DNA from: an uncultured Clostridia bacterium
GTDB lineage: Bacteria > Bacillota > Clostridia > Christensenellales > Borkfalkiaceae
Reading direction: 5' to 3'
Assembly: GCA_947581885.1 (NCBI GenBank)
Contig: CANPWF010000002.1
Span: forward strand, 1-29,135
DNA: 29,135 nucleotides
Of this stretch, positions 19,897-27,272 are shown one piece after another (position 1 is the stretch's first letter; each line of letters begins with the position of its first letter). The notes under the pieces were generated by a model that saw only the letters and a program-made list of their open reading frames with translations, searched no databases and was not told where the DNA came from. The position numbers and the translations under genes are program-made.

Positions 19897-22800
19897 TCAG
19901 GCTTCGTACTTGGTGCGGCCCTCGCAGAAGAGCGTGACATTTTCCATGCCAATCACAGCAGGTTCTTCAGCTCCCCAGACGCGAACGTTTTCGATCCCCT
20001 GCTCTTGAGAACCGTCCCAATGCCATGTGCCGCCCATAAAGTCTGCCCATTCGCCCCAATCGATTGTTCCGGGGTCAGAATCCGCATAGACATAGACTTT
20101 TCCGTATAAGGGGTGCCCATTTGCGGCTTGCGTTTCAGGGAATATCCAATTTTCAGAACCAACGACCTCTTTGTATGGCTTCTGAACATAGAGTGCTTTA
20201 AAATTCGGGCAACCCACAAAGCCGCTTTCCCAGATTTGCCAGACGGAATTCCCCTTGTGAAGCACATATTCCAGTTTCGAGCAGTTCTTAAAGAGATTAA
20301 ACCCTCCGGTAACCCGACTTGGAATAATTACTGACCGCAATTCCGGGCAATCATAAAACAAGTAACTCCCAATTTGATAAACCTTATCGGGCAGGACTAC
20401 ATTCACAAGCTTTGACCCGCGGAAAGCTTCATTTGCAATGGTCAAAACCGAAGCGGGAATGGTCAACTGGGTGCCTTGGTATCCGTCAAACCCGTCGAAG
20501 TCGCGAATGGTGGGAGCTGTTCCGAAGGTAATACTTGCCGTCACACCGCTGAATGCAGAATGCCCGATGAAGGTGACGGAATCAGGGATTTGCATTATGA
20601 TCAACCCTGAACATCCCTTAAACGCATTCTTCCCGATGGATTTGAGATTCGAAGTGCCGTTGATGCTGAACGATGTGATTTCGGAATGCCCCTCAAAGAC
20701 ACCGTCACCGATCTCCGTGATGTCGTCGGGCAAACTAATTCTTGATGCTGTTGCATAGTAGTGGATCAGCTTGCCGTCTTCAATCTCAAAGAACCTAAAC
20801 CCGCATTCCTTGCATGTCGCCACACCCTCCGAGAAGTCGAACCGTCCTTTCTCGTTCAAAGTTAAAGTATGGGGCATAAGTTCGGAGTAATAGTCACAAT
20901 CCTTGCACTTCATGTAGTGCCCGGCGGGATCGGTGTTGGTTAAAGTCGTCTCAAATTCGTGATTCGCTCTTCCCTCCTCATAAGAGCACCCTTCATCCGT
21001 GCATTCCCACCAATGCTCTTGGTTTGTATGCCTCTGCACAAGATGGTGTTCGGAAACGATTGTGAATGTAACTGATGCGGAGAACTCTCCCAGTCTCACC
21101 CGTATGGTAATGGTAATATCGCCGGAATGTGGGACTTGATTCACTGCAACAGAGTACGTCATCGACTCGGCATCAAAAGAACCCGAAATGTAGTTGGCCG
21201 AATCTCCTTCAATACTCCATACAAAATCAGTATCTGCAGGCACCGTAGCAAACTTAGGTGCAGTGGATAGAGCGATCGTAGCAGTATCACCCATGTGCAA
21301 CACGGATTCACTTGCCTCGAGCTTAATTTCCTGTAATGTCGTCTCCTTGCGGTTGATACACCATGTCGGCTTAGCCCCTGAAAGATCTACTTCGAGGACA
21401 TAGGTAGCCGTGGTATTGACGCGAACGTTGGGAGAGTTCCAAGTATTGAGATCCGTTTCCGCATTGTAACAGTCCGCTTTGTTGAGCGAAAACCGGGATT
21501 TCCAATTCGCATCCATACCGAGGAACACGACCTGAAAACCGTACTCGAGGTTATCTCTGCCGTGGTCTTCTATTTCTCGTACTTGTGTAAATTCATGCTC
21601 AAGTCTGTAATAGGTCTCCGTGATCTGTTCAAACTTGTACTCGGCAAAGACACCCGTAAGCACCGTTACATCCGGTTTGGCTGCATCGAAACTCGAAAGC
21701 CCGTTAAACTCGCCTACAAGGTAGAACGTATCCGAATAGAACGTCACCGTACAAGTCGCTTGAATCGATTCATCTGCAACGGAAGTAGCAAGAATGGTGA
21801 ATGTTCCGAGATAGCTTGACTTGAAGAGACCGCTACTCGCATCGATGCTCCAGCCTCCGCTTTCGAGAACCGAATACTTCACTGCTTGAACGGTTGCATC
21901 GGCATTCACGTTCGCCTTTACGGGGATCGCCCAAGCCTCCCCTCCGTTATTGACGTTGAAGGAGTAGTGCTCCTGCTCGAACGCGATACTCGTTACGGGA
22001 TTGCCTGCATAATCCTTCGGACAGACGGCGAATTCCGTGCTCGCCTCAATATCCTTGCAGACAACTTTCACTGTGAGCATGAACAGTTCGGATAAGTCGC
22101 CCTTCGCCGTAATGGTGATCTCTCCTTTCTCATAATCGATCGTCGTATCGACATACTGCTCAAACGCGGCATACGGCGAATCAAACGTTATCGTCCAATC
22201 CGCATTCGTCATCGTTGCATTTGCAGGAAGACAGGAGAAACCGAGTACGATACTTTCTTCGGGACGAAGCATCACGGGGCCGCTCTTTTGCGTAAGATTT
22301 ACTTTCGTCACATCCACGGACACCCTTTCAACATACACTTTCGCACTCGCCCCCGTAAGATCAAGTGTGAAGGTATATACCCCATTGGCGTTTACGCCGA
22401 ACTGCGAGGACGATGCTGTCGTTTTCATGGCACCCGCCGTTGAACGGGTAGAATCGTAATACTCTGTATTCGCGACAACGTCCGAGGGGATATTCTTGTT
22501 CCACACCTCCTTGCCCGTTGACGGATTCGTTTCGCTCCAAGTCGCGACTTTCGGGAAGACGATTTGGAAACCGTTATCCGTCGTAAAATGGCGCGTAAGC
22601 TTATAGATGCCGGGCGCGTACTCGTCAAAGAGAATGTTCGCCTTTGCCGCCGCGTTTCTGTCCGTGATGTAGTCTACATAATCCCAGTCATAAGCACCGA
22701 GACCGTATCCATAGATGAAGAAATAGTCATCCGCAACAAGAAGCTTACTCGTCAGTGTGTACGTATGGCTCTCCGTATCCGTCACGGTTGCCGTAATTGC

Positions 22801-24186
22801 CGTGGAGCCGAATTGCAACGCCTTCACGGTGGCGGTATTGTTCGCCGCCGGTGTTACAGTCGCAACAGCAGATTCCGCGACCTGCCACTTAACACTCTTG
22901 ATGGTCGCATTCTCGAGCGTGGGCGTGAGCGTTACGCTCTCGTCGATCATGAGTTGAAGATTCTCCTCCATCGAAGCGATGGGAGCATCTTCCGCAACGA
23001 CTGTGATCGCGCAGGACGCGGTGACATCAGCATTGTTGGCAGATTTGACGACAAGCGTCGCCTCTCCCTCTTTCATCCCGCTGACCTTCAGCATATTTTC
23101 TTCTTGCGCCACTGTAGCGAATGTATCTGTCTGCGAGACTTCAAACGTAAAATCCGTATCCGTCGTATCGCTCGGCGAGAAAGAGACGGTAAGCGTCTTT
23201 TGTGCCCCATTGACGGCAACCGTAACGCTTGAAAAATCAAGTTTGATCGCCGTTGCGTGTTTGGCGACTGTGACCTGGCATCGTGCCGAGAACCCGCCGC
23301 TAACGGTGCTTACCTCCACCGTGGTCGTTCCGTACCCGACTGCCGTAACGACACCCTCCTGTGTCACCGTAACGACTTCGTCGTTTTCGACATCCCAGAA
23401 TACATCTTTTTTGATTGCATTCTGCGGCTCAACCGTAGCAATGAGTGTCTCACTCTCCCCCATTTCGAGGGAAAGGCTGGACCTATCGAGGGAAACACCC
23501 GTGGCGGGAACGGGATTCGGCGAAACGGTGACATCGACCGAATCGGAAAAATCCCCCGCGGAGGCTGTGATCTTCGCATTGCCCTCCGCAAGTGCCGAAA
23601 CCATCCCGTTGGCATTCACCGCGACCACCGTCTCATTATCGGATGACCATGTGACATTGCCGTCGGTAGTGTCATTGGAATAAAAAACCGTAGCCCCAAA
23701 TTTGTAGGAATCGCCTATTAACATAGAGGTCACGGATTTGCTGATTGTTACGGACGAAATTTCAGCCGCATATTCATAGGTAAGATCGTTTTCAATATCA
23801 AAAATCAGTGTGTATGTACCATGCTTTGCGACCTTAATACTCCCGTCTGCGCCGGGAGTGAGTTCGTCGGAAATGGAAAACAGCTTGGAATAGCCGTATT
23901 CATCGTCCGACCCAAGTTTATTGACCGTGAATTGCTCATTCTCACTCAGATAGATCGTGAGAACATAAATATTCTTATCATTCCCGTCTTGTTTGAAGTG
24001 TAACTCTTCGGGGATGTCGTTTTTCGAAGTATAGGTTTGCCAATTTCGGGAAGCAAGAGACAGATAGAATTCGGTACGTTTCCCTCCGCCTCCGCAAGCA
24101 ACAAGGGCAAATGCAAGCGTCGCAAAAAGCATAGCTGTGCAAATGACCAAAGCGAGATTGCGAATGGATAATTTCTTTTTCGGCAT
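19897..24186 (-). CDS. Large surface lipoprotein: Big_2 domains, 'FYLVG' modules, Cys/His-rich segment, LRR_5 repeats
   Basis: A 1429-residue protein. A lipoprotein signal ends in the lipobox LVAC (C31) followed by GGGG, so it is anchored to the outer face of the membrane. In order: a first beta-sandwich module (about 35-135), four Big_2-type Ig domains (about 139-482), a second module (FFIYGYG, about 489-619), further Ig-like domains, a third module (FYLVGEFNGL, about 819-942), another Ig-like domain, a Cys/His-rich segment with CxxC and HxxxC patterns (about 1045-1130), and BspA-type leucine-rich repeats (IPDSVTFIGHSAFSGV, about 1145-1395). The modules resemble SusE/SusF-like or CBM-like sugar-binding domains, by inference. 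The start is the ATG at 24186 with AAGGAGGTG upstream, rather than a GTG nine bases earlier. It probably binds a polysaccharide or mucin. Confidence 0.88.
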   Translation of the reverse strand: MPKKKLSIRNLALVICTAMLFATLAFALVACGGGGKRTEFYLSLASRNWQTYTSKNDIPEELHFKQDGNDKNIYVLTIYLSENEQFTVNKLGSDDEYGYSKLFSISDELTPGADGSIKVAKHGTYTLIFDIENDLTYEYAAEISSVTISKSVTSMLIGDSYKFGATVFYSNDTTDGNVTWSSDNETVVAVNANGMVSALAEGNAKITASAGDFSDSVDVTVSPNPVPATGVSLDRSSLSLEMGESETLIATVEPQNAIKKDVFWDVENDEVVTVTQEGVVTAVGYGTTTVEVSTVSGGFSARCQVTVAKHATAIKLDFSSVTVAVNGAQKTLTVSFSPSDTTDTDFTFEVSQTDTFATVAQEENMLKVSGMKEGEATLVVKSANNADVTASCAITVVAEDAPIASMEENLQLMIDESVTLTPTLENATIKSVKWQVAESAVATVTPAANNTATVKALQFGSTAITATVTDTESHTYTLTSKLLVADDYFFIYGYGLGAYDWDYVDYITDRNAAAKANILFDEYAPGIYKLTRHFTTDNGFQIVFPKVATWSETNPSTGKEVWNKNIPSDVVANTEYYDSTRSTAGAMKTTASSSQFGVNANGVYTFTLDLTGASAKVYVERVSVDVTKVNLTQKSGPVMLRPEESIVLGFSCLPANATMTNADWTITFDSPYAAFEQYVDTTIDYEKGEITITAKGDLSELFMLTVKVVCKDIEASTEFAVCPKDYAGNPVTSIAFEQEHYSFNVNNGGEAWAIPVKANVNADATVQAVKYSVLESGGWSIDASSGLFKSSYLGTFTILATSVADESIQATCTVTFYSDTFYLVGEFNGLSSFDAAKPDVTVLTGVFAEYKFEQITETYYRLEHEFTQVREIEDHGRDNLEYGFQVVFLGMDANWKSRFSLNKADCYNAETDLNTWNSPNVRVNTTATYVLEVDLSGAKPTWCINRKETTLQEIKLEASESVLHMGDTATIALSTAPKFATVPADTDFVWSIEGDSANYISGSFDAESMTYSVAVNQVPHSGDITITIRVRLGEFSASVTFTIVSEHHLVQRHTNQEHWWECTDEGCSYEEGRANHEFETTLTNTDPAGHYMKCKDCDYYSELMPHTLTLNEKGRFDFSEGVATCKECGFRFFEIEDGKLIHYYATASRISLPDDITEIGDGVFEGHSEITSFSINGTSNLKSIGKNAFKGCSGLIIMQIPDSVTFIGHSAFSGVTASITFGTAPTIRDFDGFDGYQGTQLTIPASVLTIANEAFRGSKLVNVVLPDKVYQIGSYLFYDCPELRSVIIPSRVTGGFNLFKNCSKLEYVLHKGNSVWQIWESGFVGCPNFKALYVQKPYKEVVGSENWIFPETQAANGHPLYGKVYVYADSDPGTIDWGEWADFMGGTWHWDGSQEQGIENVRVWGAEEPAVIGMENVTLFCEGRTKYEA

Positions 24187-24218
24187 TTTCGACACCTCCT
24201 TTCCCCTTTACCTGTACA

Positions 24219-24337
24219 GGCGGAGATGGGCCGCCCATAATTGCGGTCGGCAAAGTCTGCGCCGGCAAAACTGTCGGCGCAGAGGTTCCCACTACCGTTC
24301 GCCTTGACCCGGCATCGGCATTTCTGTCGATGCCGGG
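24219..24337 (-). other. Three tandem hairpins in the leader of the lipoprotein gene
   Basis: Stems are GGCGG/CCGCC (24219-24223, 24231-24235), TCTGCGCCG/CGGCGCAGA (24256-24264, 24275-24283) and CCCGGCATCG/CGATGCCGGG (24308-24317, 24328-24337). The last two have ten-base loops that read ACAGTTTTGC and ACAGAAATGC in minus-strand RNA, sharing ACAG...TGC. No U tracts follow. The region lies between two secreted-protein genes and ends just before the ribosome binding site. Confidence 0.65.
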
Positions 24338-24382
24338 GTGAGGCTATTCAGTAAAGACGAAAGCTGCGAGGAACTTTCTTTG

Positions 24383-27079
24383 TCAATCGACGGACGGGGT
24401 CTCGACGAAGTTGATCTCGATACCGCTGATACGTCCTGCCGCGTTGAAAGTGATGGTGAACTCAACGAGAGGAATCTCACCGGAGGTCATATCGCCGACA
24501 TACCAGAACTGGCATCCGCTGCCGCCGTTCGTGAAGAAGTCAGTTTCGCCCTCTTCATACGTTTCCTTGACAGCATCGCCGGTAATCGTAATGCCTGTCG
24601 TCGCATCGCTACCGTACCACGTAGCATCCGCGAAACCGCCTTCCGTTCCGGGCGCAGTAAGGAACTGGAACACTGCCCAAGGGGTCATCCCATTGAAGTC
24701 GTAGGTGAAAGTGACAGACTTGCCGCTCTCACCATTGACGTTGATGTAGCCACCATCGACAAGTACATTTCCAACTGCGCTGGCAGAAGAATCCCAAGCG
24801 TCGCCCGCTCTCATGAGATAGACGTGCAGATCGTAAGGAACCACGTCTTCGAGATGAACAAGCTCAACGTTGAAATGAGGGCCCTTGCTGTCGAGCGTAA
24901 GATTGACTCTGTACGTGCCGTTGGCAAGGATCTTCACGTTCGTGCCGTCCACGATCGCATACTCGGTGGAGGACTCCGCATCGAAGTACGAGCTGTTCAC
25001 AGCTGCGTACCAGGAACCGGGATCCATGCCGAGGAACACGATGGAGAACAAGTCATCCGCATCGAGATCGAATTCGCCGGTGTACTCGGTAAGAGAACCG
25101 TCAACGGCGGTCAGACCCCACTTTGCGAAAGCAGTCTCGTCGAGACTCTGATAGGTCTTGTTGTCGAGTGCGATCCAGTTGTTGGGGGTCGTGCCTTCGA
25201 GCGTACCGATGAGATAGAACGCCGAGGAATAGACAACGACCTGTGCCGTATTGGTGACAGACGTGTCGCCGACCGCCGTAGCAGTCACGGTGTAAACGCC
25301 GAGCGCAGATGCAGAGACTTCACCCGTAAGCGGATCGACGGAGATAGCACTTTCCGTGGTGGAATACCGCACAAGATCCAAATCGGCTTCTGCATCAACG
25401 GTTGCCGTCACAGTAGTCGTCCATGCATTGCCGCCGTTGTTCAGATCGAGCGGATAGACAGCTTGCGTGAAAGCAATCGACTTGGGCGCGACCGCTGTTG
25501 CGGATGCGACCTGAAGGCGGACCGTATTCGACGCATTGGCGACATTCACGTCATTTTCGTTGACAGAAACGGTGACATAAATCGTAACTGCGCCGGTTTC
25601 GGGGAATTTCACTGCCTTGACCGTAATGGTCTTGGTCTCCGCATCGTAGGTGGAGGTGACATATTCGCTCGCGCCTTCGGTGTCCTCGGTCATCGTGCTG
25701 TCGGTGACGACGACTTTCACGTCTTCAGGGTTGTAGGTTGCATTTTCAGGAAGGATCTCAACGCTGATGACAGCGGTATCCTTCTCTGCGGTAAGGATGG
25801 CGGTGGTGTCATCCGTAAATTTGAAGTTGATCTCGGTTGCATAGACATCCTGCATTTCGATGAAGACTTTCGCTTCACCGTCATTCAGGTCGAGCGTAAT
25901 GGTGTACGCACCGTAAGCCGTCACGCGGAAGTAGTCGCCTTCGTTGGCAACATAAGCAGCGGTAGACCCCTCTGCGCTGTACCAGTAAGGCGTGATCTTG
26001 CTCGTCCATGCGGCATCGATGCCACTGTGGATGATCTGGAAGTTCTGATATGCCCATACGCTGCGCGTAATGGAGTACACATTGGATTTGCCTTCAACGG
26101 GAGCAAGAAGCACACCGGCACCCTCGGCACCCGCTTCCGTATCGTATGTATCCCACACGTCGTTCATACCGACGAGGTAGAAGTAGTCCGCCGTCACGAG
26201 CACCGTGGCTCTTGCTTCGTACTTGTCGCCGTTTGTATCGGTAATGACCGCGAAAATGGTGGTCGTACCGAAACTCCAGGTGTCGATCTCTGCGGTATCC
26301 TGCGCGTTTGCAGCGGGGGTTGCCACTGCCGGCACGGAAGAAGACCATGCATAGCTTGCCACCGTGATGCCTTCGGGAGGCGTCACCGTAAGCTCTCCGA
26401 TTTCGTCCAAATGAAGCGAAAGGGATTCGACATTCATGCTCGCCTCGCCGTAAGCGATGACGGTGACGGCGCAGGTCGACGTGTACATGTGATCGTTGGT
26501 CGTAACAGTGATAGTGGCATTGCCTGCGGCAACAGCCGTCACGACACCGTCTGCATCAACGGTCGCGACACTCTCATCGTTCGACTTCCAAGTCACAGTC
26601 TTGTCCGTGGCATCCTCGGGAAGGATAACGGCACTGAGGGCATAGGTCTCTCTCGGATAGAGCGAAACTTCGGCGGGATCGATGGTCACGCCCTGAACAA
26701 GAACGGCTTCGTCGGAGACGAGGACATCGATGGAAGCGGAAACTTCGCCTGCCGTAGCGGTGATTTTGGCGTTGCCTGCGGAATAAGCATACACCCATCC
26801 CCCTTCGGTAAACGCCAAAACAGTCGTATCACTCGAGGCCCAAGTCACTTCAGTGCTCGTAGACCCATCTTCGTATGTGACGATTGCGGAAAACTCAAAC
26901 TCCTCATCCACATTCATGACGCTCGTGTACGAGGTGAGTTCCACTTTCCTCACTATCGGTTCTTCTTCCTGCTCCGTTGCAGCGGAAACAAGCATGGTGG
27001 TTGCGCAGGTAATGCATGCCACAAACATAGATACGAGCGCAACAATGAGTAAATTTGTTCTTCTAAGAACTCGTTTCAT
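24383..27079 (-). CDS. Secreted Big_2 protein with two 'FYLVG' beta-sandwich modules
   Basis: An 898-residue protein with an N-terminal signal peptide (KRVLRRTNLLIVALVSMFVA, cleavage likely after VSA at about 34). In order: three Big_2-type Ig domains (about 45-290, with typical EVTWASSDTTVLAF and KTVTWKSNDESVATVDADG), a module (DYFYLVGMNDVWD, about 296-410), Ig-like domains (about 410-620), a second module (AFYLIGTLEG, about 623-743) and a distinct C-terminal domain (DLHVYLMRAGDAWDSSASAV, about 744-898). The modules share FQI-V/H, DxxW and a closing 'G-Y-x-LDL' with the downstream lipoprotein, so the two genes are paralogues. There is no sortase motif or membrane anchor, so it is probably released or non-covalently attached. 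The start at 27079 has AAAGGAGG upstream. The modules look like carbohydrate-binding domains, by inference. Confidence 0.88.
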   Translation of the reverse strand: MKRVLRRTNLLIVALVSMFVACITCATTMLVSAATEQEEEPIVRKVELTSYTSVMNVDEEFEFSAIVTYEDGSTSTEVTWASSDTTVLAFTEGGWVYAYSAGNAKITATAGEVSASIDVLVSDEAVLVQGVTIDPAEVSLYPRETYALSAVILPEDATDKTVTWKSNDESVATVDADGVVTAVAAGNATITVTTNDHMYTSTCAVTVIAYGEASMNVESLSLHLDEIGELTVTPPEGITVASYAWSSSVPAVATPAANAQDTAEIDTWSFGTTTIFAVITDTNGDKYEARATVLVTADYFYLVGMNDVWDTYDTEAGAEGAGVLLAPVEGKSNVYSITRSVWAYQNFQIIHSGIDAAWTSKITPYWYSAEGSTAAYVANEGDYFRVTAYGAYTITLDLNDGEAKVFIEMQDVYATEINFKFTDDTTAILTAEKDTAVISVEILPENATYNPEDVKVVVTDSTMTEDTEGASEYVTSTYDAETKTITVKAVKFPETGAVTIYVTVSVNENDVNVANASNTVRLQVASATAVAPKSIAFTQAVYPLDLNNGGNAWTTTVTATVDAEADLDLVRYSTTESAISVDPLTGEVSASALGVYTVTATAVGDTSVTNTAQVVVYSSAFYLIGTLEGTTPNNWIALDNKTYQSLDETAFAKWGLTAVDGSLTEYTGEFDLDADDLFSIVFLGMDPGSWYAAVNSSYFDAESSTEYAIVDGTNVKILANGTYRVNLTLDSKGPHFNVELVHLEDVVPYDLHVYLMRAGDAWDSSASAVGNVLVDGGYINVNGESGKSVTFTYDFNGMTPWAVFQFLTAPGTEGGFADATWYGSDATTGITITGDAVKETYEEGETDFFTNGGSGCQFWYVGDMTSGEIPLVEFTITFNAAGRISGIEINFVETPSVD

Positions 27080-27103
27080 TATGAGTTCCTCCTTTAAAAT
27101 ATT

Positions 27104-27213
27104 GTCTGTCTTTCCAGACTGCCTTCGTCCGTTTTTTCGGACTTGCTTTCCCCGAAAATTGCTTCTCGGGCTTTGGCACGAGAGTGCCGGCGTTGTGTTT
27201 CGTTTCTCGAAAC
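27104..27213 (-). other. Array of five tandem short hairpins in the leader of the 24383-27079 gene
   Basis: Five consecutive perfect 5-bp stems: GTCTG/CAGAC (27104-27119), GTCCG/CGGAC (27127-27142), CCCGA/TCGGG (27151-27170), GGCAC/GTGCC with a 4-base loop (27175-27188) and GTTTC/GAAAC (27197-27213). They are separated by 4-8 unpaired, purine-rich bases in minus-strand RNA and end about 15 bases before the AGGAGG. Stem sequences differ but stem length is constant. Confidence 0.65.
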
Positions 27214-27272
27214 TTTTCATCTTATACTCATGCTTTTGCTTTACTGACTATTCCATTCACTTACCCCCCCTT

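Noticed and set aside
24338..27052. 904-residue ORF on the plus strand
   Set aside because: It is the exact antisense of the secreted Big_2 gene. It is rich in Arg, His, Cys and Ile as expected from mirror codons, has no ribosome binding site, and shows no domain.
27104..27213. c-di-GMP or other known riboswitch in the hairpin-rich leader
   Set aside because: No conserved core of any riboswitch class I know could be aligned; only serial short stems are present.
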